Positions 1 through 11,347 of a DNA stretch of 64,000 nucleotides are shown piece by piece. The notes below the pieces were generated by a model. It worked only from the letters and a program-made list of their open reading frames with translations. It did not search any database and was not told the DNA's origin. The stretch is taken from positions 3,808,242-3,872,241 of the forward strand of contig JAEMBT020000009.1 of assembly GCA_018873245.2 (NCBI GenBank). The letters run 5' to 3'. The first letter of the stretch is position 1. Each line of letters opens with the position of its first letter. The position numbers were made by a program, and so were the translations under genes. This DNA is from Archegozetes longisetosus (taxonomy: Eukaryota > Arthropoda > Arachnida > Sarcoptiformes > Trhypochthoniidae).

Positions 1-342
1 GAAAGTCATATAGACTATTGAATACCTGTTCCATTTCTTTATGTGGAAGAATTCTATCAAACCGCCTAAAAGTGAAAGTAAGTATCTGTTAGATTTCAAT
101 TAAAATTTTATGAATATTTTCCAATACATAGTTGATGTCATTCACTGAAAGAGTTGGGGACAAAAGAGTTGGATTTTATTGTTGGAAACTATTTATTATT
201 AATTATTATCGCGGTTATGAGGTAAGAATTTTTTATTTTTCATAATAATATATAATCTTAAGATTTTTTTTAAATATTTAATAAATAGATAATTGCAATG
301 ATTGGAATATTTCTCCTAAAGATAATCGATATTTCATTATAA
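1..342 (+). CDS. Gustatory receptor, 3' end only (cut by window edge)
   Basis: This is the last part of an insect/chelicerate-type seven-helix gustatory receptor, a ligand-gated cation channel of chemosensory cells. Three exon pieces are visible: 3-77, 132-221 and 289-342, joined by GT-AG introns 78-131 and 222-288, all phase 0. The middle exon encodes LMSFTERVGDKRVGFYCWKL and continues to RGYE; the last reads IIAMIGIFLLKIIDISL then TAA. The same three-exon ending occurs at 6831-7111 and 12385-12666, which fixes the boundaries. This visible part is open, with no stop or frameshift, so the copy may be functional; its body lies outside the window. It is the first of three tandem copies on the plus strand. 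Confidence 0.75.
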
Positions 343-1383
343 ATCTTGAATTGATTTTGATTATGATTGGTATCTTCAACCTTTTTGAATTTAAGTAGAA
401 TTTGAAAAGTTATTGTTTGATAAACAAATTGATTTATGTTTAGTGTTTCATATAAAAAATTATGTTAATTCAAATATCATAACTAAAATCCATGTTACAA
501 CCCCTCTGACAGGTAAGAAATGAATTCTCACAATGTAAGATTACAACTTACATAGACTTAAATTACAACTCCAAGAAAAAATTTGTAGTTGAGTAATTAT
601 ACTGATATATTTGTCTTTAAACAAGTGCGATGTCAATTTAAATTTAATAATGAATAAAATATTAAGAATATATAATGATTTTATGACCACAATTAGAACT
701 TTTTTAACATGAACAAAGCATAGTTTCTCTGTATCAAAGCATAATTCTAGGTATAAAAGTACACTTTTCAGAGCATAAAGGCATAAATTTAAAGTATAAA
801 ATAAGCATATTTTGCCCCATTTCAGAAGAATAATTATTCAGCTTTTTATATTCTGATTTGATAAATAAGTTGAAACGTGTTTCACACCAATGCAACGCAT
901 CTCTCAATGGATCATGTAATGAATAAATATCATAATAAAGTTAATTGCAGCTCACAATCAAAAATCCTTGTTATGAAGGAAAGTATACAGAGCTTTTCTT
1001 ATTGTACGCCGCATATAAAAAATACAATAAAACTTTCAAATGAGAAAGAAGAATAATATTTTTCTATCGATGCCTGGGCTCAGTTCGATTTCGATGAGCG
1101 GCATATCATTTGAAAGATATTTTAAAGGTGAACACAAAAGTCTTCAGGTACTTTTTACCAAAATCAATTGTTTTCGAGTTATGAGGGAAAAACCACCTTA
1201 TGTTAGAAATCGATTTTTCGGGTTTTTAGCCACAAAAACATAACTTTTGTGTTGCCTGCTTCCTACCACGTGGAGGTAAACCCGAAGGGAGCATAAAACT
1301 AATACCAGAACTATAAACAAAATACAAACTAAAAGGTTAAAATAATTCATCTGTGTCAGTGCTATCCGGATAGACAGAATGTT
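343..1383. other. Intergenic spacer, partly paralogous to 8.5-9.0 kb
   Basis: No gene seen. About 830-1000 matches 8490-8640 plus 8942-8980 (shared stretches such as gataaataagttg and ttgttat..aggaaagtata), showing that this flank was duplicated with the receptor genes. The plus-strand open stretch 1040-1243 has no recognisable protein features. Confidence 0.5.
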
Positions 1384-1660
1384 TAAAAAAATCATCAAAT
1401 TGTCCACCCGGTGACGTAACTCGGATAGGTACCTGCCATATTCGAGATACCACAGAACTGTCTTCATATGTCCACAGCAACCGACAGTTCCGAGGCTATT
1501 TTTGCACTGACAACAGTATTCAATTATTGCATAGGTTCCGGACATTTTCTTATCTACTAAAACGTAGATAAGATACCTTGTTTGGTTCCGGAAACGGGAA
1601 TGAATACAGCCGCGAATAAGCATTGGGTCTTCTGCTTGTATACGCTTTGCGAATCATTAC
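1384..1660 (-). pseudogene. SWIM-type zinc-finger fragment of a transposon-like protein
   Basis: The minus strand encodes FAKRIQAEDPMLIRGCIHSR, then a Cys-rich block YCCQCKN...GTVGCCGHMKTVLWYLEYGRYL. The C-x-C-xn-C-x-H spacing fits a SWIM zinc finger, and the surrounding pattern (CQCK, GCCGH, WYLEYGRYL) is one I associate with repetitive arthropod transposase-like genes. Only about 90 codons are conserved. The frame stays open downstream to 1198, but that part (hydrophobic, then basic) looks unrelated. There is no start context and no catalytic domain, so this is a fragment. Confidence 0.5.
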
Positions 1661-1699
1661 TGGAAACATTTTGCCAGACTTAGAAAGTCAGTAGCCCCC

Positions 1700-1910
1700 T
1701 AGAGGCTTCCTCTATGGTGAACCACTAGTTCTGCTTGACAAGACCTTTCTAAAGATATATATATTATAAAGGTTTTGGTTTTATAATGCCTGAATTTTTA
1801 ATAACCGTCCCATACCTTTTTGGAGCTTATAACTCGGAAACGGAATGAGATAGACTATAAGTTGTATATATATTTCCACTCATGGAAGTGAGATCTACCC
1901 AAGGAAACCT
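1700..1910. repeat. Dispersed repeat related to the 31.8-32.1 kb tandem repeat
   Basis: The stretch around 1733-1775 (cttgacaagacctttctaaa followed by an AT-rich run) matches the repeated phrase agacctttccaacgatata at 31.8-32.1 kb. The following 1790-1905 has the same style of low-copy genomic repeat (actcggaaacggaatgag). No coding content. Confidence 0.4.
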
Positions 1911-2528
1911 AAATCAGCTCAGCCCAAAAATATTATCCTCCTTTATAAATAGTGATATTATAATGTTGACTATTGCGCATGTGTTTGTTTTATTATTGAA
2001 CGCTTTACTCCCATTATGAAATTTGTAGAATTGATCCTTAAAATGGAACACAACTGATGAAGAGAATAGGCTTAGGCTGAGCCTAGGCTCTAGGCTTGGC
2101 TGGAGAGACTTTTCGAGCCTATGCTCATCATTGGACATAAACTAAGTTAATTGTGGGCTCATTTCACAAATAGAAGTTTGTTTCACTATAAGTAAAGTCT
2201 AGGATACAGTTTTTTTTGTACAAAATTTTTTAGAATTTATTTCTTGAAACGATAAATTGTTTTTGACAACTTGTTTCAAAAGATCTTCGGTTAAAAGTTT
2301 TGATTAAGTTTTGAATAAGATTTTAAACTGTATTGGAATTCTTTACTGAAATTGAAGTTTTGTAGAATTTGGTGTCACAGATCCTTCAATTCCAAATAAA
2401 TATCTTCTTTTTAGCGAAAGGCATATCTCAAATTAAACTATTTTATTTTGCATTTAAAATTTTATTTACACTATATTATTACTAAAGCATTGTGTCTAAC
2501 TTTTTATTTACTTTTTCGACTATTTTGA
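1911..2528. other. Intergenic, no gene seen
   Basis: Only a small cluster of TAGGCT-type repeats (about 2062-2100) stands out. The minus-strand open stretch here is low-complexity. Confidence 0.4.
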
Positions 2529-2536
2529 CTCTAAAC

Positions 2537-2972
2537 TAGTGTTGTAAAAAGAAATTTTCTTGAGAGATAATTTCTCGTCAAAAATCGAGAATTTTTCTTT
2601 TAATGAACCTCCCATAGAAATATATGAACCTCATAGAAATATATTAACCTCCTACAAAAATATATAAACCTCACATAGATATATATGAACCTCCCAATGA
2701 AGTATGTGAATCTCATATAGGAATATATGAATCACTCATAAAACATGATTTACATATGCAAATATTAATCTTTAAGTTTAAACAATTTAATTTAATTTCG
2801 AACTTAATTTTTAATACATTTAAGTGTTATTTATTCATAAATTCCTTAAAATGGCTGTAATGACATGCTATTCTATTTGGTGAATCTGAGGTTCATTATA
2901 TCTCAATAGGACGTTCATATATTTCTATGGGAGGTTCATTAAAAGAAAATTTCTAGAAATTTTCCAACACTA
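2537..2972. mobile_element. hAT-type MITE with internal 22-base tandem repeats
   Basis: The ends are TAGTGTTGTAAAAAG... and ...CCAACACTA, inverted over roughly 90 bases. They are flanked by an 8-base target duplication, CTCTAAAC (2529-2536) and CTCTAAAG (2973-2980), with one mismatch. Eight-base duplications and YAGTG-type ends are hAT hallmarks. Inside the left arm a unit of about 22 bases (GAACCTCccATAGAAATATAT-like) repeats about six or seven times with drift. There is no coding capacity. A shorter relative with the same ends is at 32734-32999. Confidence 0.75.
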
Positions 2973-2980
2973 CTCTAAAG

Positions 2981-3819
2981 TTTTATGAGCGAAATTTCAC
3001 TTAACAGAAAGCCAATTCAGCGAAATTTATTATTTATGACTTTACTGAACTTATTTTATGAGGAGGCTGTGAAATGATATTCTAATCAATTTTAATTTCA
3101 AGTCACATTTCAGTACACTTTGTGAAGATAAAAAATTAACATAAATAAGAAGTATTACTGAACTAAGATTTATAATGTAGTACGAACAATTGAATTGGAA
3201 AAATAGATTGTAATTTGGGATACAATTGAGTATTGCAAACGAAATATCGTCTAAAAATTCAAGAATACTAGATCTTCCATTTAGATAAGAATTAGTTAGC
3301 CTTTCAATTCTTTAGTTAATTAAGCGATATTTACTTTTTGGATTTTTGGGAGAGCCTCTGTAAGGGATTGCGCGCTATATAATAAAAAAGGAGGCTTGCT
3401 CCGCTTACATGTTGCAGAATTGGGGGCTCCACCAGTGGTCTTTACCACGTCACTCGCTCTTGTTTACGAGAGGCTTCTTTCTTCATGGAGAGTACGCTTC
3501 AGACGCGCCACTCAAATGGGCTTAACAATTTTATTGATAATCAAACAAAGAGTTTCGTAGATAAGTACAAGTTTTTATTGTTTTACATTACAGAGACACT
3601 AAAACATTTGTTAACAATCAGCATAAATATCAATCAAAAACCGGTTCTGGCTTTACACGCCAAACTTTTGGATCAGAAATCTGTCTAAATGAACCTTTAC
3701 TCGACCTTATATATGTGGTCGAGAAAATTCCATTCTCTCGTTCAGCTCCGTTTTTCCCAATCTCAGATCCATCGAGACTAGTCACAGGTTTGTTTGTTTG
3801 TTGTCTGTCTCCGGGAGTT
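2981..3819. other. Intergenic; short GC-richer block at 3350-3500
   Basis: No gene recognised. Bases 3350-3500 are clearly GC-richer than the surroundings (gcgcgctat, ggaggcttgctccg) and may be a repeat fragment bordering the MULE relic. Confidence 0.35.
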
Positions 3820-4805
3820 ATCCTCTCCTTTACACCTCCAGTATCCAAATACAAAAGTTTTGCTTCAAATTTTATTTGTTCTTTCGATATTCTAATAAAT
3901 TCAAATATGTTTTTATGAACACTGCCACGTCTTTTGTTCAGACTATTATGCCATCCTTCTAAATGATTAATAGTTCTCGGGCCTTAGTTAGCGTGGTGAT
4001 TCTACATGTTCTGCGGAAGTCTCTGTTCATTTTACATACAATTTGTAACGGAGTAGTTAACAAAAGATGTAATTGGATTCTGATTACTTAATAAAGGGGC
4101 TTCACCAATAATTGAATTCCAGCCATAATCAATATCTGTGAGAGGCAAGAAAGTTAGGGAAGCTATTCGTCGCACATGCTTTTTGAAGTCAATGTTGTTT
4201 TTATATGAATCTACTAAGCCTGAATTTTGAACTTATCTGATTAGAGCCTGACTAAACTGAAAAAGACACCCCTTTATTTCAGCATAAGAAAAAATAACTG
4301 AAATTGCATTTTTAGTCGAGAGTTCAAAATCGATCGCAAATCTTTTTGGAGCTAAGACTAGATCTATTTCTTTTGTTTTATTCTGCTGGAGACGAAATAA
4401 AGTTATGTAAGTTTCCATTGATTTATTAGGAAGAAGTGCATAAATGAATGGTATCATTTCTCCCTTATAAAAGCCATGAATTGAATAAAGTAGATAGAAT
4501 AATTTTGGCACAGAATAAAATGTTCCATCACAATATAACTCATTAGTTAAGGACATTTTATTTAGAAAATCGTCAATGCCAAGGCCACAATTCTATCATC
4601 GATTTTATTATCAAAAGGTAAAATTCTTCGGGTGTTCACCATCGTTAAAAATTCTACACTTATATCCAAGTCTACTATTTGTAGGCTCTGGGGGTATAAA
4701 CTTATTTTTGACTCTGTATATCGTTGAAACCGATGAGTATTGGGAAAGAGCAGCTCAATGTCTATATCATCAAAATTTTCCTGCAGTCTTATACGCTCTT
4801 TATTA
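3820..4805 (-). pseudogene. MULE-family transposase relic
   Basis: On the minus strand several frames together carry the MULE transposase pattern. About 4800-4560 gives the N-terminal part (RLQENFDDIDIELLFP, ...NKIDDRIVAL). Bases 4556-4233 encode the core: NELYCDGTFYSVPKLFYLLY, FIYALLPNKSMETYITLF, FAIDFELSTKNAISVIF and AEIKGCLFQFSQALIR. About 4230-3840 gives HVRRIASLTFLPLTDIDYGW and INHLEGWHNSLNKR. The DG, DFE and CxxH elements match the DDE-plus-CxxH signature of Mutator-like elements. The frame changes several times and contains stops, so it is dead. Terminal repeats were not found. It helps explain why the first receptor interval is longer than the second. Confidence 0.7.
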
Positions 4806-4834
4806 ATAATCTTGAGAAAAATTAATAATTTTCA

Positions 4835-5786
4835 AAATGTTTAATAAAAAGATATAGCGCAAACTCATCGAAAGTTTTTTCCGTTATTGTCATAGAAATA
4901 ATGAATTTAAATGTTGTTTGAGTAATTAGTCGAAGTTTATTTTACAATTGGCGCTTAGCTAACTTCAATTATAATATTTGTCCCTTCAATAGTTGAAATT
5001 TTGCAAAAAAACAATACTAGAAATACGTTTACAATACTGAGTAACACATATTCGAGAAAACTACTATATATTCGTTTTGAATAATTTACTCCAAGCTTTT
5101 GCCAGGTAATGACATATTTTTGAATGAGAGAATTTGAAAAATGAAAGATCGAGAAATAAATAAAACTAATTAAGTTCTACACATATTTCATATCGAGAAC
5201 AATTGAGAATAAGTCGACAACAGCCGAGAGTAGTCAACTTAGACAATTAGTTTTTGAATTATTTCGAACGTTAATGTTTTAGTTTGATATTCAATATCTT
5301 TGAATTTTAGCACATGATTTGAATAAGTTTAAGAGAATTTAATGAAAGATCTCATTGCAAATTAACGACTATTACCTTCTAAGGCATACATTGAAAATTG
5401 ATATACAATGTGTACATTCCTAGTATATTTGATCATAGATCGATGTTAACATTTTGCTTAAATGATCGAAACTTCTATAAAATAAACTGTGAAATAAGAT
5501 AAACTATGGATAGAAAATATTTATAATTAAAAGAATAAATTTTTTGATTGTTTTTTCCATATGAATGATTGAAGGGCATTTTAAACATTACCAGAATTTT
5601 CAATCAACGATGGATAAATGCTATCGTTAAGGGAAGTATTTGACTGCAATAAAACATGAAATTTGGTAATTATATACGCTTTCCATAAAAAGAGCTCAAT
5701 ATTTAGTACTTCATTTGAAGTTTATACTTGAATTCGGCTCAAAATATCAGAATATCGGTTTGGAAAGTAAAAATATCTTAATAATT
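4835..5786. repeat. Segmental duplication, upstream flank of receptor copy 2
   Basis: This flank is paralogous to 9216-9560 plus 10590-11347. Shared stretches include gcgcaaactca.cgaaag, gttattgtcatagaaataat and cgagaatagtcaactta. The second copy is interrupted by the mariner element at 9568-10582, so this copy serves as its empty site. No gene seen in it. Confidence 0.6.
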
Positions 5787-7111
5787 ATGGATAAAAGATT
5801 TGATCCAGACAAATTATTGCCTGAAAGTATTATTATCAAGGATGCTGGAGCTCATTTATACAGAATTGGATTGTCTCTATTCCCAGTTGAATCAGTCAAG
5901 AGGAGTAAATTTAATAATCCTGTGTTCGTACTTATAATTTTTACAGTTCATCATTAGATCTGTGATCATACTGCTATTATCTGATGAAGATTCAAATCTA
6001 CTCGTACTAGTTGGCGATTTTACTCACTTCATGAATCTTAGAGTTCATTTGAATATCGTTTTAGTTTTCATAACATTTTTATCACTCGTATCACAAATCA
6101 TTCATTATAACAATTATAAGAAAGACATAAAGCCTTCACATCTCAAGCCGTTTGAAATGATTTCTGGTTTGGTTTCACCAAAAAGTATTGGTCTCACAAA
6201 TGAGAAAGAAATTTACATGATAAAAGTGTCGAAAAGATCGTTCCTGGTTTGTCGATTATATTCAAATATGGTATCCCCTCTAATGTGTTTTATAATATCC
6301 CTTGCCTTATTTGGTCTAAATGTTTCAGTTAAAATATTTATTATTTTAGGCATTCCTTATAGTTTAATTTTTTACATAAGTAATACATATACATTAAACT
6401 TTATTATATGGCAATTCATTTATTTCTATATAATTTGTTATTACTTGATAAGTAAACTAAAAGTTATTAATGAACAAATCATACAAAATAATAGAGTACT
6501 GAACTTATATAAGATTATCAAATTATTAAACGCTGTTTATTCAGAAATCAATGAGTATAACAGCAATTATTGGTCAAAATTTTTATTCTGGGTTTGGGTT
6601 TCGTCAACAGTACTCATAGTATCTTAATTTATGCGTCTATATATGGAACAATGGTTCTCCTAACGAGAATTTTTATTGCCGTCGGCTCAATCTCCGTATT
6701 GTTTTGTAAGATATTCATCATAAACACTGCGACTTCAGTTAATTCTGAAGCGAATAAGTCATATAAACTATTGAATATTTGTTTTGTTTCATCAAGATCA
6801 AGAATCCTACCAATCCGTCGAAGAATAAAAGTAAGTATCTATCACTTTCGAGACTATATATGAAATTGTTTTCAATTTATAGTTGATGTCATTTATTGAG
6901 AGAATTGGTCAGAAAAGAGTTGGATTTTCTTGTTGGAAACTATTTACTATTAACCATTTTCGTGAATATGAAGTAAAAATTCTCTAATTTTCTTTAAAAA
7001 ATAATTATAGATCTTTTAAATAAGATAATAATAATTGTTCTAATTTTCTACATTAAGATCTTTGCTTTCATTGGAATGCTTTGCCTGAAGATAATTGATA
7101 TTTCGTCGTAA
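5787..7111 (+). pseudogene. Gustatory receptor copy 2, frameshifted
   Basis: The likely start is ATG 5787 (MDKRFDPDKLLPESIIIKD). Exons are 5787-6830, 6883-6972 and 7058-7111 with GT-AG phase-0 introns. The protein family is the arthropod gustatory receptor: long hydrophobic helices, the intracellular stretch ISKLKVINEQI, then the conserved end RIKLMSFIERIGQKRVGF... and IFAFIGMLCLKIIDISS. Compared with the 11348 copy it has lost two T in a run near 5940 (VFVLIIF then out of frame) and one A near 6617 (cataagtatc has become catagtatc). Both cause frameshifts. Elsewhere it keeps residues the other copy lost (LVLVGDFTHFMNLRV). Without those two changes the product would be about 400 aa. It is most likely a young pseudogene, though sequencing or assembly error in homopolymers is possible for the first change. 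Confidence 0.75.
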
Positions 7112-7439
7112 ATCCCGATTTCTTTATCACAATGATTGATATTATTAAAATAATTACTTTATTACATTTAAGGCAAAACATTTATTGATTATTCAACATA
7201 TTTGAGTGAAAAATCTGTATTATTCGATAAATTATAAATCATGTAATGTAATGCTTATAATAAAATATCGATTGATAAATGTTTATAGCCAGTTTGCATC
7301 AATCAAATTTCTTTTACGTAAAAGAACAGACCTTTGAAAAGTTTTACTTAATAGAAGTGAATTATGATTATGTTTATAAATAGCTTATATCGACTCAAAA
7401 TCGATATTTTGGGCATTAATTATATTCTATTTATAGGAA

Positions 7440-7740
7440 TTTCTCTGCATTTCTTATACAAAATCATTGTTTGTCAATTGATTTATCTTGCTTGCAATTG
7501 ATTTATTAATTTGCTAATACTTGAAAGGTAGATTAAGAGCTATCAATCAAAATTTGAAAAAACAATACTAGTCTAGTTTTTATAACGTAATCAAAGAATT
7601 GAATTCTATATATTCGCAAATAATCATAACAATTATTGGTCGAAATTTCTGTTCTGGATCTAGGTGTTATTCGCATTTATAGTCATACTTTTATGGAAAA
7701 TGATTTTACATCTATGAATAATATTGGTAGTACCTATTTA
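7440..7740 (+). pseudogene. Older gustatory receptor fragment
   Basis: Reading the plus strand gives YLKGRLRAINQNLKKQY, a stop, then SSFYNVIKELNSIYSQ and, after a frame change, NNHNNYWSKFLFWI, another stop and VLFAFIVILLW. This aligns in order with the ISKLKVVNEQI..., EIIKLLNAIYLEINEYNSNY and WSKFLLWVWVSSSVLI segments of the receptors on either side. Only this central part is left. It is more diverged than the neighbouring copies, so it came from an earlier duplicate. Confidence 0.6.
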
Positions 7741-8631
7741 CACAGAAAAGTCTATATAAATAGCTGACAGCTATTCGTACAGGCTTTTTTGTACAAGTAG
7801 CCTTGACCAATGCAACTTAATACCCATTAAGCATTTACTCATACAGGGTAGTTTTCTTAACATTAACTTGTCATATATTCCGTTTGGCTTTTTATATCAT
7901 GCTTTTTCAGGTAAACTTTCATGTGAAAAGTTAAGGAAAATATGTTTAATAAAGTTGTAATTGCAAGCAAAATTTCTCAAATAAGAAGCAGATTCAAACA
8001 GAAATAATCATAAGTCAAATTAAAGAGTTGAAAATGTATGATTTCAGCTTGGTATGAATTATGTTTAATAAATAATAGTTTTCTTAAAAATGATCACTAG
8101 AACTATTACCTAGTAATATCTGATTATGCGTACAGTTACATTGCTTTCTCAGTCTCGACTTTATATACGTTATGTTTTACTTTCTCTAGCGTACACTTTT
8201 GAAGTAGTTTCATATATTTAATGAATCGGCAACTATACTACCTTTGAATAAGCTAAGCTTAATGAGAGCTATTGCGAACTGTTTCTAATGAAATATAGTA
8301 TTATTAGATGAATGCGATCTGAAATACGCAATAATAGGTAGTCTTCAGTAATGAATCAGTTTCTTGAATTAGTTTTCACACTCGTTTAAAAATTTAAAAA
8401 ATACATTTGATTTTAAATTATTATAAATTTAATAAAAGTAAACAAATTTTCTCGTTATATATTAACGATTATTACTTTTTCATGAATATAAATCACTTTA
8501 ATCGACTGTTAGGACTATATATTTTGATTGCGATAAATAAGTTGGAACACGTTTCACACATATTCAACGCTTATCCCAATGAGTCATATAACAAATAAAT
8601 TTTATAAAATAAAAGTTAATTAGTTTCCAAT
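7741..8631. other. Intergenic, no gene seen
   Basis: AT-rich spacer. Its last 150 bases are paralogous to about 830-965 downstream of receptor copy 1. The open stretch 8407-8598 is not gene-like. Confidence 0.4.
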
Positions 8632-8640
8632 AAAAAAATC

Positions 8641-8941
8641 GATAAGGTTTTGGTTTAGGAGGCAGTAGTAATACCCTGACTGAGAAATCTCGAAACGGAG
8701 ATTTTCTCCAAACTACAGTAAAACTCTTAAGAATAATTTTAAGAAACGATTTAAATTCATAATGAAATAAACATAAATAATTATTTAATAAGAGAAAAAT
8801 TAGGAAATAAAGCCATCGTACAAATGTGGAGTACGTAAATCATTCTCAAACCGTCTGATCCAATTTTCTTAAGTCTGAGATGAATAAAAGTAACAAACGG
8901 AGAATTTTCTCTCTAACTGCCTCCAAAACAGAAATCTTACC
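8641..8941. mobile_element. 301-base MITE with 9-base target duplication
   Basis: The ends are GATAAGGTTTTGGTTT...GGAGGCAGT and the inverse ACTGCCTCC...GAAATCTTACC. They are flanked by perfect copies of AAAAAAATC at 8632-8640 and 8942-8950. The paralogous site near 960-975 (caaaaatccttgttat) lacks the insert, giving direct evidence of insertion. A nine-base duplication and ends beginning with G suggest a MULE-type non-autonomous element; Merlin (8-9 bases) is an alternative. No coding capacity. Confidence 0.75.
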
Positions 8942-9567
8942 AAAAAAATCTTTGTTATACAGGAAAGTATATTTCGTGTGTGTCATTAGCCATTAAACTG
9001 AGATAAAGCAGTTCAAACTTTATATTTCGATATTTTTAGCTATTTATAAGTTGTATCTGGCCGATGACTAAAATTAAAGAAAAATTGCACTAATTAAAGA
9101 AGTTTAGGAGCTAAAGTGAAATATGATATTTAAAAATAGTTACTTTACTTCCTGATTTGATAGTATATACGTGACAGTTTTTCAAATTTGATCCATGTAA
9201 GAAAAGTTAAAAACTTTCAAAATGTATAATAAAATACTGTATAGCGCAAACTCAGCGAAAGGGTTTTCCGTTATTGTCATAGAAATAATGAATATAAATA
9301 TTGATTGAGTCACTAGTTATCGTTTATTATTTTATACCTGGCGCTTAGGTAACTTCAGTTATAATATCTATTTCTGAGTAGTTAGAGTGCTACAGAAAAA
9401 TATCAGAAATACGTTTCATAATACTGAGTGACATATACTGGAAAGCACTATTTATTTATTGTGAATAGTTAATTCAAGTTTTTGTTAAGTAACGACATAC
9501 TCTTAGATATATGGCTTTGAAAAATTAAAGATATTGAGATATAGAATTAAGTTTTACATTCATTTTA

Positions 9568-10582
9568 TTAGTATAATTTAAAAGTGTTGCGATAGTTGTA
9601 TCTGTTTCATAAGAAAAGCTACAGTAATCATAATTAAGGATTAAATTATGATATAGCATTTCAAGCTCCCAAGCCATTTGCCACCGCAAGGGAAGCAAGG
9701 GTATGCAAGTGGTGGCATTTTCCGAATTTATTTCTCTAATATTAGTGGGATTCAAATATGGTGCGAAAGCTATATTTTAAAGATCAGAAAAATTCTAGGC
9801 ATGCTTATAATGAGTGACTAATAGGTCTTCGTTTTTTTCACTGTCAGAAATAATTTTTATCATTCAAAATTCATTAAACTAATAAATTATGCAATCGATT
9901 TTTAGCTAGTTCCCGAGTGGTTTGACGTAGATCTGTTTCGAACGGGCGTCGTTATCCAACTCAACAGGCCGATCGGACCGGGGCCAACCGAACCTCTAGA
10001 ATCGAATCTGGCAAGCCAATACTGATACTTGCGAACACCAAGAGCATCTTTGCTGTAAACAGTACAAATGTATTTGGCTGCGTCTGATGCTTTGTTACCT
10101 TGTTTGAAATCATAAAGCATAAAATGCCTCATCTGTAGTTATCTCCAATTAAAAATACTAGGATTGCAGGCTTTCAAAGATGAATGAAAAGCAAACCAAA
10201 ATGATCACTAAAGTGTGTTCTTTCGTTTAATATATTGTTTTTTAGTATTAAGCGCTATTCAAAAATTTGTGGAATTAATTGTTTTCGACCCATGAAAAAG
10301 ACTTGTTAGCCAACCCAATATAAGGTAAGTGATACTTTATTGATTTTGCTGTTATTAATAACTGGATTTGTAAACTGCCAACCTGTTAAGCACTTAGGGC
10401 AAGTATCACATTGCTAGAAATAAATTCGCAAAGTGCAACTATTTGTACATCCTTGCTTCCCCTGCGATGGCACTCGGTTTGGAAGCTTGAAATACTTTAT
10501 ATAATATGGTCCTTAAATATGATGACTGTAGCTTTCTTAATTAAACAGATATAGCTCGAACAATACTTTTCAATTATAATGA
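9568..10582. mobile_element. Long-TIR mariner-like element, internally deleted
   Basis: Inverted arms of at least 170 bases (about 9568-9740 and 10405-10582) share aagaaa.gctacagt.atcat, tttcaagct.cca and ggaagcaagg. They are flanked by TA on both sides (9566-9567, 10583-10584). The paralogous region at 5160-5180 lacks the insert. Inside, a minus-strand remnant of mariner transposase remains (9902-10132). At about 1.0 kb including long arms, it is too short for a full transposase, so it is a deletion derivative. Confidence 0.75.
9902..10132 (-). pseudogene. Mariner (SETMAR-type) transposase N-terminal remnant
   Basis: The peptide MRHFMLYDFKQGNKASDAAK followed by YICTVYSKDALGVRKYQYWL and ARFDSRG matches the first helix-turn-helix of mariner transposases (pattern RH.MLFEFKQGN.A.EAA..IC.VYG..A...R.CQRWFARF). 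After ARFDSRG the frame drifts: an out-of-frame GRPVELD-like segment follows. The DDD catalytic domain is absent. It lies inside the long-TIR element and is its only coding residue. Confidence 0.75.
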
Positions 10583-10589
10583 TATATCG

Positions 10590-11347
10590 AGAACAATCGA
10601 TAAGTCAATAATAGTCGAGAATAGTCAACTTAAGTAACAAGTTCATAAATTATTTCCAACGTTTTTTAAAGTTTTTGTCAAATATTCAGTATTTTTGATT
10701 TTTTGCATAATTAGAATAAATTTAAGGAATTAATGAATAATTTCATTGCGAATTAAAGATTATTACTTTCTGAGGCATACATTGATAACACAATTACATA
10801 CAATATGAACATTCCTAACATTTTCTATAATAAATCGATATTGACACAACCAAAAATCATTCAGTTTCCTAAAAATTTTGTATAACATTATAATATGAGA
10901 CAGCACGATTGTTGACAATTGAATCAATTTTCACAATTACTAAACAATCGAATAATTTTCATAACACAATTTGAAGCTTAAGTTTATACTTCGCTAAAAT
11001 GATCGAAAATTTTCTAAAATACTGCAAAATAAGATATACTATGGGTAGAAAATATCTATAATTACGCGAATAAATTTTCAAAGTACTTTTTCAAAATGAA
11101 TAATGAATAATTGAAATTCATTCTAAGCATTACCAGAATATTTAATCAATGACTGATATATATATTTTCGAGGGAGAGATGTCACCTTTAAGCAAAGTAA
11201 TTGATTGCAATAAAACACGAAATTTTGTAATTAAATATGCTTTCCATAAGAAACAGCTCATATTCAGTACTTCATTTGAAGTTTATACTTATATTCCGCT
11301 CAAAATATCAGAATATCTGTTTAGAAAGTAAAAATAACTCAATAATT
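10590..11347. repeat. Segmental duplication, upstream flank of receptor copy 3
   Basis: Continues the paralogy with 5190-5786 upstream of copy 2; similarity rises to near identity from about 11240. No separate gene seen. Confidence 0.6.

Noticed and set aside
1040-1243. 67-codon plus-strand open frame
   Set aside because: No domain, and it overlaps the non-conserved tail of the minus-strand SWIM frame; composition resembles repeat DNA.
3485-3918. Overlapping open frames on both strands near the MULE relic
   Set aside because: They lie at the decayed MULE C-terminus and its flank; only the minus-strand KFEAKLLYLDTGG segment has family support.
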